Source of the DNA: CBDAQA01 sp965198865
GTDB taxonomy: Bacteria; Planctomycetota; Phycisphaerae; Tepidisphaerales; Tepidisphaeraceae
Assembly (NCBI GenBank): GCA_965198865.1
Contig: CBDAQA010000003.1
Location: 460,994-524,993, forward strand
Length of the DNA: 64,000 bases
Direction: 5' to 3'
Notes under the pieces: generated by a model
What the model was told of the DNA's origin: nothing
The model's input: only the letters and a program-made list of their open reading frames with translations
The model's database searches: none
Shown here: positions 28,086 through 35,836 of the stretch, piece by piece
Position numbering within the stretch: position 1 is the first letter of the stretch
Layout: each line of letters begins with the position of its first letter
Program-made: the position numbers and the translations under genes

Positions 28086-28602
28086 ACCGATCTCCCAGCA
28101 GTCGCGGCACGACCGGCCCGCGCCACAACGATCAACGTACAGCCGTCGCAGGTTCTCACAAACCGGCAATGGCTCCGCCCCGAAAACGGTGGGCGACGCG
28201 AGAGGGCTGGGCTTTAACTTGCTGATCTGCCCATAGTCTCCAGTCCAACATCGGCGGTGAATGTGGGGAACTTAAGAGCGGCGGGACCGATCGTGCCGGC
28301 TGCGCCAACTACCCCCCAATCAGCTGTCGCCGATGCCGCGATTTAGAGGCACGAGCGGCCACTGATGCCGACCTCGCGGAGGGCGGAAGATTGCTGAGCC
28401 GACTGGTAGAGCTGTTCGGCGGGACGCTTCGGGGGGACCAACGGGCACCTGAGCAGCGTGCGATCACCCGACGTCAGTTTCATCATCGCAGCTCGATCGG
28501 CCTACGAAACCTGCGACCGATCTGCAGGGTTGCCGTGTTGACGGAGGCTTGCCGTAGCTCAGCGTCGCGGTCGCCGGCTTGTGCGACAGCAATTGACGCC
28601 CC
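28086..28602. other. Intergenic region without recognisable gene
   Basis: About 515 bases upstream of the HTH-REC gene and downstream of the pseudopilin gene. No frame has convincing coding character. It should contain the promoter of the signalling cluster. I see no repeat shared with the rest of the window. Confidence 0.4.
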
Positions 28603-29337
28603 TCACCGCCGGTCCAGTGTCGCCCACAGGTCGTCCTGGAACCCGTTGTATGCCGTCGTCGGCGGGAACGGGTTCCCGCAGGCGTTCAGGTCGGCGGCGA
28701 TCGGCCCGCGTGGGTACCACCGGGCCGACCCGTCGCCGTAGAGCACGTTGATGCCCTGGCGGTGCCGCGTGTCGACCTTGCCGGCCGTCGAGATTAAGTC
28801 GGCGAAGATCGCCGAGTCGCGGAACTGCCCCAGCCTGGGCAGCACGGTTCCAGCCACCGGCAGGTCGGGCAGCGCCACCTGCGGCCGACACCCGTAACCC
28901 GCGTACACGTTCAGGCTCGGCGCGACGCCCGGCTTCGGCCAGGGGTTCGGGGTCGTGTCGTACATCTGCCGGGGGTCTTGCTCGCTGGGGCAGAAGAAGA
29001 CCTTCGGCTGCCGCATGAACCCCGCGTTGTACAGCCACCCGAACAGGCAGTACGCCCCGGTGGTCTGGCTGTAGACCATGCTGTTGAACTGTTCTGACGG
29101 CACCGGGTCCCGCCGGTACCCCAGGGGCACATGATCGCCGTTGCTCATCGCGTACAACATGAACGACTGGTGGATCTGCCGTAGGTTGCTCAGGCACACC
29201 GCCCGGTTCGCCGACTCCCGCGCTCGTCCCACCGTTGGCAGCAGTATCCCAACCAGCACGGCGATGATGCCAATCACCACCAGCAACTCGACCAGCGTGA
29301 ACGCTGGCCGCACGATTCGGCGGGATCGGTTGCGCAT
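28603..29337 (-). CDS. Type II pseudopilin-like protein with H-X9-DG-type C-terminus
   Basis: 244 residues from ATG 29337. The prepilin leader and methylation helix are clear: 'RPAFTLVELLVVIGIIAVLVGILLPTV' (given as RPAFTLVELLVVIGIIAVLV then GILLPTV), cleaved before Phe by prepilin peptidase. It continues 'RARESANRAVCLSNLRQIHQSFMLYAMSNGDHVP', and the C-terminus has 'RHRQGINVLYGDGSARWYP', the H-x9-DG-type motif of the large planctomycete pseudopilin-like family. Members are thought to be assembled by type II secretion-like machinery; individual roles are unknown. No other pilus genes are near. Confidence 0.86.
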   Translation of the reverse strand: MRNRSRRIVRPAFTLVELLVVIGIIAVLVGILLPTVGRARESANRAVCLSNLRQIHQSFMLYAMSNGDHVPLGYRRDPVPSEQFNSMVYSQTTGAYCLFGWLYNAGFMRQPKVFFCPSEQDPRQMYDTTPNPWPKPGVAPSLNVYAGYGCRPQVALPDLPVAGTVLPRLGQFRDSAIFADLISTAGKVDTRHRQGINVLYGDGSARWYPRGPIAADLNACGNPFPPTTAYNGFQDDLWATLDRR

Positions 29338-29523
29338 CGGTCCATCATAGTCGACCTGCGGCATGCCAGTTCGTCAGATACGTCACCATCCATGTAGAAG
29401 GCGACGACATTCTGTCGCGTATGCAGCTCGCACGCGACCAAAAGACTTTATGGTCGACGCCCGTTTAGAACCGGCATGCCTTTTACATGAGTCTGCCGGT
29501 ACTAACGCTTGAAGGAGCACGCC

Positions 29524-29958
29524 ATGAGCCGCTGGACCACCATTGTTGCCGCCGTCGCCCTGACCTCGATGGCCGTTGCCGGTTGCGCGTCGAACGCCTA
29601 CGACCCCCACGCCGACGATGCCAAGCTGGCGTCGGTGGCCGCCCAGACGAAGTACCCGTCCGACATGACCGCCACGACGGCTGAGAACGTCTTCTTCAGC
29701 ATCGCCGACAACGGCACGATCACCCTGGCCAACGCCGGCAGCGAGTCGGTCAGCAACTTCACCCTCTGGGTCAATCAGGCCTACTTCCTGGAGGTGAACG
29801 ACCAGCTGCCCGCCCACAGCTCCAAGACCTTCTCGCCCGAGCACTTCTACAACAAGGACGGCGTTTCCCTGAAGACCGTTGAGGTCAGCCAGAACTGGCT
29901 CGTCCAGATGGTGGTCGACGGCAAGCTGAAGTCGCCTAAGGGACCTGTGAAGATGTAA
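29524..29958 (+). CDS. Small lipoprotein, YcfL-like
   Basis: 144 residues from ATG 29524, seven bases after GAAGGAG. Signal peptide with lipobox 'MAVAGC' (Cys ~22). The mature part, 'NVFFSIADNGTITLANAGSESVSNFTLWVNQAYFLEV', is a single small beta domain resembling the immunoglobulin-like repeats of lipoproteins with comparative 'N-x-S-x' surface. I cannot name a family with certainty. A strong terminator hairpin follows at 30000-30038. Confidence 0.68.
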   Translation: MSRWTTIVAAVALTSMAVAGCASNAYDPHADDAKLASVAAQTKYPSDMTATTAENVFFSIADNGTITLANAGSESVSNFTLWVNQAYFLEVNDQLPAHSSKTFSPEHFYNKDGVSLKTVEVSQNWLVQMVVDGKLKSPKGPVKM

Positions 29959-29999
29959 CGCTCGCTCAGTGTCGGCCGACCTGAATCCTGTACGATCGT

Positions 30000-30038
30000 G
30001 ACGACCCCAGCCGCGCGTCTCGCGCCGCTGGGGTCGTC
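30000..30038 (+). terminator. Strong intergenic hairpin
   Basis: GACGACCCCAGC and GCTGGGGTCGTC form a perfect 12-bp stem with a 15-base loop, 41 bases after the lipoprotein stop and 27 before the next start. It is a likely terminator for the lipoprotein gene, though without a T-run. Confidence 0.6.
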
Positions 30039-30064
30039 GCGCGTCACACAGGAGAGGGTCGCCC

Positions 30065-31294
30065 ATGTTTCACGTTCGCCGGCTGGCATTCACCCTCGCG
30101 TTTGTGATCGCCATCGGGGCCAACACGTCGGCACGTGGGCAGCTGTTCAACGCGTCGGCAACGAGCGACACCACCTCCGTCCACGCCAGCGGCAACAGTC
30201 TCATCGGCCTGGTCGACAAGCTGTCCGGCAACCAGAACCAGTTCGCACCGCTCGGCAGCCAGACGTTCGACTCCACCATCAGCTACGCCGGCCTGAAGAA
30301 CGCCATCAGCTTGAACCAGTCGTTCGACGCCAACGGCAACCGCGTGCTCAACCTGCGGGTGCCCACGGTGGGCCTGAACCAGACCTTCACCGACGCCGAC
30401 GGCAACCTTGACCGCCAGGTGCGAGACTTCCTGAAGAAGCAGGGGTTGGCCGACCTGACGGCGTTCCAGTCCGTGGTCGGTCGGGAGACCGCCGCAGGAG
30501 TGGTCGACGGCAACCCGCTCGCCGCCGACATGCTGCTGGCGGACGCCGGGTACCAGGAGTTCGCCCTGCACGAGTCGCCGTTCGAGACCGACGGCCAGCG
30601 CTTCAGCACCGACGGCGGGCACACCGTCACCCGCTACTGGGCCGAGGGCGGCGTCCTCGACGCCGGCGGGTCGACCGGGCAGTACGTCGACCTGACGATC
30701 GCCACCGAGTTCCACTTCAACGACCACGTCGCCCTCGCCCTGACCACGCCGCTGCGGTACCAGACGATCAAGTCGGCCGACATCTTCAGCGGCGGGGAGA
30801 TCCTCGGCCTGCCGATCACCATCCTGCCCGCCCAGGGCGGCACGTTCTTCTGGCAGGTCACCCCCGCCGCCCACGCCGGCGTCGTCGGCTCGCAGGACTT
30901 GGTCAGCGGCGGCATCCTCTACGGCGGGCAGGTCGACAGCAGCTTCGGCGTGAACCTCGGGCACGGCCTCACCCTCACCCTCGCCGACGAGGCCGGCTAC
31001 TTCCACGGGGCCGACCTCGACATCGCCGGCTACGACTTCAACACGCGCCTCGACCAGTGGCAGTTCAAGAACGGCCTGCAACTCCAGAAGAACTGGGGCG
31101 GCCTGTTCCTCGACGCCAGCGCCACCTGGACCAACTTCCTGCACAACGTCTACACCGACGGCTACCTCACCCCCCAGGCCGGCATCGGCATCAAGTTCAA
31201 CAGCCACGCAGGGCTCCGTGTGGGGTACACCGGCAACTTCGGCAACGGCTACAACACCAACGGCGGGAACGTGCTGTTGTACTTCACGAACTAG
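30065..31294 (+). CDS. Exported beta-barrel-like protein of unknown function
   Basis: 409 residues from ATG 30065 with GGAGAGG seven bases upstream. Signal peptide ~1-25 ('FTLAFVIAIGANTSARG'). The mature part has many alternating hydrophobic strands with terminal aromatic residues, e.g. 'GLTLTLADEAGYFHGADLDIAGYDF', 'FKNGLQLQKNWGGLFLDASATW', 'HAGLRVGYTGNFGNGY', and ends in 'NVLLYFTN', as outer-membrane barrels often do with a near-terminal Phe. This is a structural inference. No named family is recognised. Confidence 0.65.
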   Translation: MFHVRRLAFTLAFVIAIGANTSARGQLFNASATSDTTSVHASGNSLIGLVDKLSGNQNQFAPLGSQTFDSTISYAGLKNAISLNQSFDANGNRVLNLRVPTVGLNQTFTDADGNLDRQVRDFLKKQGLADLTAFQSVVGRETAAGVVDGNPLAADMLLADAGYQEFALHESPFETDGQRFSTDGGHTVTRYWAEGGVLDAGGSTGQYVDLTIATEFHFNDHVALALTTPLRYQTIKSADIFSGGEILGLPITILPAQGGTFFWQVTPAAHAGVVGSQDLVSGGILYGGQVDSSFGVNLGHGLTLTLADEAGYFHGADLDIAGYDFNTRLDQWQFKNGLQLQKNWGGLFLDASATWTNFLHNVYTDGYLTPQAGIGIKFNSHAGLRVGYTGNFGNGYNTNGGNVLLYFTN

Positions 31295-31297
31295 CGT

Positions 31298-31758
31298 TCA
31301 CGGCGCACCGCCGGGTTGCACGACCTGCTCCGGCGTGAGGATCGTGAGCCACGGGTAGCGGACGAAGTCCCGGGCGTTGGGTGTCAGCAGGGCACCAACG
31401 GTATGCACGCGCATGATGGCTACGAGTCGTGCGGCGTGAACTTGCACGCGGATACGCGGTGCTGGACGACGAGCCGTCTGCATTCCGCATAAAACGCTAC
31501 CGACTCGGCCAGGACGGCGACCAGCCGCTCAAGGACTGCCAGCCGCTGCTCGGCCATCTGGAGCGACTGGCCGAACCCGCCACGTGTCGTCGACGGGCGA
31601 GTCGTCACGTTCCAAAACTCAGCGATGTTCTGAATGCCGCAGGCGACCGTGTGGCCATCCAACTCCAAGCGGTTTATCGCCGCACGGATAACGGCGTGAC
31701 GCGGGTCGGTGGCGTGGAGGACCCTCAGCAGGATGCCCGTATCCAGGAGGACTCGCAC
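31298..31758 (-). pseudogene. PIN-domain (VapC-type) toxin, frameshifted
   Basis: The N-terminal 108 residues ('MRVLLDTGILLRVLHATDPRH', 'ACGIQNIAEFWNVTTRP') are a normal PIN domain with Asp and Glu metal ligands. At about 31440 the frame breaks after 'RRLVVQHRVS' and runs to a stop. In the next frame the expected continuation appears: 'VQVHAARLVAIMRVHTVGALLTPNARDF' in pieces, then 'YPWLTILTPEQV', down to 31298. One base is missing near 31443 compared with an intact gene. Either the toxin is inactivated or this is a sequencing error. The antitoxin gene precedes it by 11 bases. Confidence 0.78.
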
Positions 31759-31769
31759 GTCGAAGATCC

Positions 31770-31958
31770 TCAGTCGTGATCGTCGTACATGTCTGCCCGA
31801 GAGAAGTCGTCCGGAAGCGGTGGGACGCCCAGCATGTCGATCGCCATCGCGTCTGGTAGCCGACGAAACTCCTCAGTGCTCAGCTTTGGCGGCACCGACG
31901 CCGTCGCCTCTCCCTGGGACGCGAGGGCCTGCAACGGGGGCGCGATCAGCTCGTCCAC
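31770..31958 (-). CDS. Probable antitoxin paired with the PIN toxin
   Basis: 62 residues from GTG 31958 ('MDELIAPPLQALASQGEATAS'), ending 11 bases before the PIN gene. The same frame is open upstream to a TAG near 32036 and reads 'VEISPTTYDGLARRAAIARTPVDELI', which looks like a genuine antitoxin N-terminus. The only ATG there (31 codons up) is one base out of frame. So either translation starts at a non-ATG codon upstream or this start is also damaged. Assignment rests on position and on the Asp-rich C-terminal tail ('DDFSRADMYDDHD'). Confidence 0.6.
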   Translation of the reverse strand: MDELIAPPLQALASQGEATASVPPKLSTEEFRRLPDAMAIDMLGVPPLPDDFSRADMYDDHD

Positions 31959-32119
31959 GGGGGTCCGCGCGATCGCCGCCCGCCGGGCAAGCCCGTCGTA
32001 CGTGGTCGGGCTGATCTCAACGCATGGCAGGGAACGCTACCCGCCGAACCCGGCGCCGGTCCACTCATTCCCGCTGTGGCCGGCCAGCGAGGGCGGTGCT
32101 ACGGTGCTGGGCGAACCGT

Positions 32120-33250
32120 ATGGCCGAGCCGATCATGACCGAACCCCGCGCCCCCTACCTCGCCGCCGTCCGCTCCGTCGTCGTCAAGCTCGGCACGCAG
32201 CTGCTCGCCGGCCGCGGCGGTCGGCTCGACGAGCCGTTCCTGTCCGCCATCGCCGCTCAGGTCGCGACGCTGCGGCAGCGGGGGATCGTCGTCACCGTCG
32301 TCAGCTCCGGCGCGGTCGGCGCCGGCGTCGGGGAGCTGAACCTGCCCGGCCGGCCGACCGACCTCGCCAAGCTGCAGGCCGTCGCCGCCGTCGGCCAACG
32401 GCGCCTCATGGACGCCTGGGCCGACGCCTTCGCCCCGCACGGGCTGCACGTCGCCCAGCTGCTGCTGACGCGCGAGGACGTGGACGACCGCAACCGGTTC
32501 CTCAACCTGCGCAACACGATCCACGCCGTCCACGAGCTGGGCGGCGTCCCGGTCATCAACGAGAACGACACGGTCAGCACCGACGAGATCGTCAAGATCA
32601 CCTTCGGCGACAACGACATCCTCGCCGCCCTCGTCACCCACGCCGTCGCCGCCGACCTGCTCGTGCTCCTCTCGGTCGTCGACGGCATCCAGAACCCCGC
32701 CGGCGAGCCGGTCCGGCTGGTCGACAGCATCGACGCCGCCCGCGACTGGGTCCGCACCGACAAGTCGGCCCTGGGCAAGGGGGGCATGGACTCCAAGCTC
32801 ACCGCCGCCCGCATGGTCACCGACGCCGGCTCCGCCATGGTCGTCGCTAACGGTCGGCAGGTCGACGTGCTGATCCAACTGTTGGACGGGGCCGACGTCG
32901 GCACCCTGTTCGTCCCCGGCGCCAAGCGTCGCCCCGCCCGCAGCCGCTGGATCGGCTCCGCCCGCCCGGTCGGCACGATCACCGTCGACGCCGGCGCCGT
33001 GACCGCCCTGACCGAGAAGAACCGCAGCCTGCTCGCCGCCGGCGTCACCGGTGTGGCCGGCACCTTCGCCCGCGGCGACGTCGTCGCCATCACCTCGTCC
33101 GACGGCCGCACCGTCGCCCGCGGCCTCACCAACTACGCCGCCCCCGAGGTCGCCCGGATCAAGGGCATGCGCACGGCCGACGTCCGCGCCCTGCTCTCCG
33201 ACGCCGCCTACGACGAGGTCGTCCACCGCGACAACCTCGTCTGTGAATGA
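32120..33250 (+). CDS. proB: Glutamate 5-kinase
   Basis: 376 residues; ATG 32120 or 32135 are both plausible. The amino-acid kinase domain has 'SVVVKLGTQLLAG', 'VTVVSSGAVGAGVGEL', 'NTIHAVHELGGVPVINENDTVSTDEI', 'FGDNDILAALV', 'LLVLLSVVDGI' and 'GKGGMDSKLTAARM', all typical of ProB. The C-terminal PUA domain (~285-370) includes 'SLLAAGVTGVAGTFARGDVV' and 'RGLTNYAAPEVARIKG'. It phosphorylates glutamate to gamma-glutamyl phosphate, the first step of proline synthesis, and is usually feedback-inhibited by proline. proA is not adjacent. Confidence 0.94.
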   Translation: MAEPIMTEPRAPYLAAVRSVVVKLGTQLLAGRGGRLDEPFLSAIAAQVATLRQRGIVVTVVSSGAVGAGVGELNLPGRPTDLAKLQAVAAVGQRRLMDAWADAFAPHGLHVAQLLLTREDVDDRNRFLNLRNTIHAVHELGGVPVINENDTVSTDEIVKITFGDNDILAALVTHAVAADLLVLLSVVDGIQNPAGEPVRLVDSIDAARDWVRTDKSALGKGGMDSKLTAARMVTDAGSAMVVANGRQVDVLIQLLDGADVGTLFVPGAKRRPARSRWIGSARPVGTITVDAGAVTALTEKNRSLLAAGVTGVAGTFARGDVVAITSSDGRTVARGLTNYAAPEVARIKGMRTADVRALLSDAAYDEVVHRDNLVCE

Positions 33251-33281
33251 CGCCGCCCCGCCCACCAACGGTCCGTCCGGA

Positions 33282-33346
33282 CCCGTGGGACGTTTTGGGA
33301 CGAAATGGGACGGTCTCCAGTCCGTCCCGTCGCCTCAAATTGACGG
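33282..33346 (+). repeat. Dispersed repeat, copy 2 (GGGACGAAATGGGACG element)
   Basis: Begins 31 bases after the proB stop. It matches the inverse of 8043-8110 through GTGGGACG, TTTGGGACGAAATGGGACG, GTCCCG and CTCAAATTGA blocks with a variable middle. Confidence 0.7.
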
Positions 33347-34118
33347 TAAATCAAAACGAAACAGTGAGTTGTATTCGGGACGATGCGTGGGATTGGGCGG
33401 GCGTTGTCCCACCGAGCTCAGCCGCAGCGCATGGTGCTCGTGATTGGCGTGCGGTGCCTACCTGGCTGGCAAGCGAGGGTCGCTCGCCCAGAGCCGGCCG
33501 TGGCTTCGACCCTGCCCGCTTCCCCATCGCCACCACCGCGATCGCTTGGGGGGACGCGCCCCGCGTGCCCGTGTCTCAGCCTCCACGTGAAACGGGAGGT
33601 CGCCCATGCACTGTATCAAACCATTGTTGTTGCCGCTTGCGGGTCGCGACGGGTCACAAGCGGCCCCGTTTCCGGACGCCCGCGGATCGAGGGCCCTCGC
33701 ATGACTCACCAGCCGGCCAACCGCGTCGCCACCCATCAGCCAACCTCGCGGGTGGGCGGTTGCCACACTCCCAACTGCCAGCCCGCGGGTGTGCCCAATC
33801 CTGTCGGCACTACATCACGGGAAACGGAGCCGGGCCGTGTCGGCCCGTGGCGGGCGCAGCCCGAGTCTCGCGTGGGGAATCTAGCTTTCATGATCCAAGT
33901 TGCCCGCGCGAGACGCGACCTCCGGTCGCCACGAACCCGTACGCCCGGCTCCGTTTTCGCCGTGCGTGCCAACCCATTCGGCCACGCCCCCCGCCCGCCG
34001 TTTTCCGGAAGCCCGTTGCACCGCTGCCGTCCGCCGGCTACCCTAAACGGTAGTTCGGAGACGGCAACAGGGCACCCCTGTTCCAGATATGTTGCGCAGA
34101 CGTAATAGAATAGTGGGC
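33347..34118. other. Long non-coding stretch with a foldback element
   Basis: About 770 bases with no supported gene. Base composition and codon patterns differ from neighbouring genes. It contains the foldback repeat 33825-33953 and a small perfect hairpin AACAGGG-cac-CCCTGTT near 34064-34080. It leads into the cassette-like genes. Confidence 0.45.
33825..33953. repeat. Foldback repeat, copy 1 (CGGAGCCGGGC ends)
   Basis: The 129-bp element starts CGGAGCCGGGC (33825-33835) and ends with the exact inverse GCCCGGCTCCG (33943-33953). Inside are GGCCGTGTCGGCCC and CGCGAGAC-type arms. 52729-52869 has the same organisation and shares blocks at both ends and in the middle (e.g. CCCGCGCGAGACGCGA). 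Confidence 0.65.
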
Positions 34119-34367
34119 ATGCAACCACAGCCTACACAGCACGTCCGCGCGTGGTCGCTGGTTCGGGACAAGCGTCTCCAATATCCGGTCTTCACCTCCG
34201 GTATCCTGGGTGTGGCGCTTGAACTGCTGCTGTTTGTCTGGCACCCCGCGGCGGAGGATGCGCTTGGGACCATTGGCACGCTTTTTGTCGTGCCCTACGT
34301 GTTGTGGGTGATCGCCGTCCAGTGGCTCATGTGGACCGACCGGCGAGCGCGCAGACGGGTTGCATAA
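34119..34367 (+). CDS. Cassette-like gene 1: small two-helix membrane protein
   Basis: 82 residues from ATG 34119; an ATG at 34089 is in frame but less likely. Two membrane helices: 'FTSGILGVALELLLFVW' (~25-41) and 'GTLFVVPYVLWVIAVQWLMW' (~52-71), then a basic tail 'TDRRARRRVA'. The first eight bases of the gene (ATGCAACC) are the inverse of GGTTGCAT just before the stop, and the TAA stop lies in GCATAAC, as in the other cassette-like genes. The 5' core reads GGCATG rather than GTTATG, so this boundary is degenerate. Function unknown. Confidence 0.62.
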   Translation: MQPQPTQHVRAWSLVRDKRLQYPVFTSGILGVALELLLFVWHPAAEDALGTIGTLFVVPYVLWVIAVQWLMWTDRRARRRVA

Positions 34368-34690
34368 CCAGACTATTAAGCCTCCTTGGGTGCAAGTGTA
34401 ATTCCTCGGATCGTCTCATCTTTTCCTGCCTTTCGATGTACTGGTGAGCGCGCACCGGTTCCGTGTTCCGCCGCTTGCGATAAGGCGGCAGAGGCATACG
34501 AGGGGAAGCCGGGGTGGGGTGGGGACGCGGGGCGGGGGGCACCGCATGGGGCCGGATGGGGTGCCCCCCCCCCGCATCTCTCAACCGTCTCCTGGTCCTT
34601 GTTCTTCTACGTCGTCGTCGTCGTCGTCGTGTCACGCTCCCGGCCACGCCGATCCGCCGTCCCGCCGACACACCGCCGGCCGTGCCTCCA
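34368..34690. repeat. Repeat R, copy 1 (no IS inside)
   Basis: About 320 bases starting at the inverse core of cassette-like gene 1. It shares with 39257-40969 and 42901-44615 the blocks TTGGGTGCAAGTGTAAT, CTTTCGATGTA, AAGGCGGCAGAGGCAT, a G-rich hairpin around GGGGGCACC/GGTGCCCC, a (GTC)n run and CCGGCCGTGCCTCC. Here the point that carries an IS3 element in the other two copies is intact (CACCGCATGGGGCCGGATG), i.e. an empty site. Confidence 0.75.
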
Positions 34691-34706
34691 GCCGGGCGCG
34701 AGAAGC

Positions 34707-34754
34707 GGGACAGGTACGATAAAGACGGCAGTGCGCCCAAATCGTACCTGTCCC
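34707..34754. repeat. GGGACAGGTACGAT hairpin, copy 1
   Basis: GGGACAGGTACGAT and ATCGTACCTGTCCC are perfect 14-base inverse arms with a 20-base loop. The same arms recur at 44648-44698, in both places just after a copy of repeat R. Confidence 0.8.
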
Positions 34755-35030
34755 ACTTGGCTGTCCCTCAGCGGGTTGGAACTGCAGACCGGCAAGCTCT
34801 ACGATCTCGCGGTTCGTCCCTGATCGCTCCGGTGCGTGCCCGGGTTCTCCCATCGCCCAGCCCGCCCGCCCGCCGACCCGAACACCGATCGTGTTTCCGG
34901 GACGCGAATATTTTGGCTCACTTGCTCCAACACCCTGCGTTGGCTAACCTGCTTCACAGGTTTGCCAAACCGCGTCCCGTCGGCCCCGAGCCCGCCGCGA
35001 CTATCCGCATGACGCTCGGGAGAATAGTAG
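34755..35030. other. Region between cassette-like genes 1 and 2
   Basis: 276 bases with no gene. A short hairpin AACCTG-cttca-CAGGTT (near 34946-34962) is visible. The conserved attC-like right half found before the 42625 gene is not recognisable here, so the boundary between these two cassettes is degraded or of another type. Confidence 0.35.
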
Positions 35031-35042
35031 TTATCCACCCCT

Positions 35043-35444
35043 GTGCTTCCGGGCGTTGACACCATTCTCGTGCAACTGCGGACTCGGCAGTTGCTGCCCG
35101 AGTCTTCCTTTGCGGCAGTTGACTACGACGCCGTGCTGGCCGCGCGGGACGCCGACGGCGAATTTGAACGCGATTGGCTGCAAGCACTCGAAGCCCTGAC
35201 GTCTAGGTGGGCGGCGGCGGTCCCGGCGGCGGCCTCGGTCGTTGCAGTGGAGATGGTTCGTCACGAAGCGTTCCGTGCAACGTCTCGGGCGACGGCGCAG
35301 CACGAGCTGGCGTCGTACGTGTCCGACGACTTCGAACTCATCGCCCTCGCGTCGGCTCTGGGCGTGTCGTTGCAGCTGGTCGACGGCATGTGGGGCGCGT
35401 ACGCTGCCGGCACGTTCCCGCCGCGGCCCGACCGGGGTGGATAA
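35043..35444 (+). CDS. Cassette-like gene 2: soluble protein of unknown function
   Basis: 133 residues from GTG 35043. The gene lies exactly between GTTATCCACCCC (35031-35042) and its perfect inverse GGGGTGGATAAC (35434-35445), and its TAA stop is inside the inverse core, the arrangement of an integron cassette. The protein is helical, with 'LLPESSFAAVDYDAVLAARDADGEFERDW' (in part) and 'HELASYVSDDFELIALASALG'. No membrane segment, signal or known domain was recognised. Transcription probably depends on a promoter upstream of the array. Confidence 0.75.
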   Translation: MLPGVDTILVQLRTRQLLPESSFAAVDYDAVLAARDADGEFERDWLQALEALTSRWAAAVPAAASVVAVEMVRHEAFRATSRATAQHELASYVSDDFELIALASALGVSLQLVDGMWGAYAAGTFPPRPDRGG

Positions 35445-35531
35445 CCAGCCGCTGCTGTGGACCGGCCCGCGTCGCGTCCAACTCTGCTATACTCCCGTCG
35501 TCGTCACGCGCGTCGCGTTGCCGGCCACAGA
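35439..35531 (+). other. attC-like recombination site (right part displaced by IS110 insertion)
   Basis: Starts at inverse core GGATAAC (35439-35445). The left arm CTGTGG-A-CCGGC (35455-35466) pairs with GCCGGCCACAG (35520-35530), leaving a single unpaired A. Inner arms CGCGTCGCG on both sides extend the fold. Such an unpaired (extrahelical) base is the strand-recognition mark of attC sites. The right boundary and core lie at 38694-38708, after two IS110 elements. Confidence 0.75.
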
Positions 35532-35538
35532 GTTCTCA

Positions 35539-35836
35539 TGCGGCGGTAGCCGCACCCTGAGTGGATGAAAACCTTGAGCGGCCCCCCTCAGCCCGGCTAG
35601 GATGCCCCCAGCCGCCGGGGGCGGCGGGCGAGGCCGGCGACGATTGGCGTCGTTCACTCGCGAACCCGACACAGAGTTTGGCCCGGCCGTCCCCCCACGA
35701 AGTGCGAGATTGCGGCCCCGGTCCCCGCCGGCGACGGCGGCGGCCGGGTGACCGCGTAGAACAGACTGTTCCTCCTTCGCAGGGACGGCTCCCGCGCGCC
35801 CGGCGGCACGAACCATTCACCCCCCGGAGGTGCGTG
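35539..35836 (+). ncRNA. Candidate bridge RNA region of IS110 element 1
   Basis: Noncoding leader of about 300 bases between the left end and the transposase start, beginning with hairpin TGCGGC-ggta-GCCGCA (35539-35554). Two loops differ from element 2 inside conserved surroundings. CCCGA-CACAGAG-TTTGG (35670-35676) equals the left target flank CACAGAG at 35526-35532. GACCGCGTA-GAACAG (35759-35764) equals the element's own right end GAACAG at 37145-37150. These are what target and donor guide loops of a bridge RNA should look like. Exact RNA ends unknown. Confidence 0.75.

Noticed and set aside
34386..34823. Protein-coding frames across repeat R and the following hairpin
   Set aside because: The frames run through the G-rich hairpin, (GTC)n run and inverted repeats, and differ in frame between the three R copies, so they are not conserved as protein.
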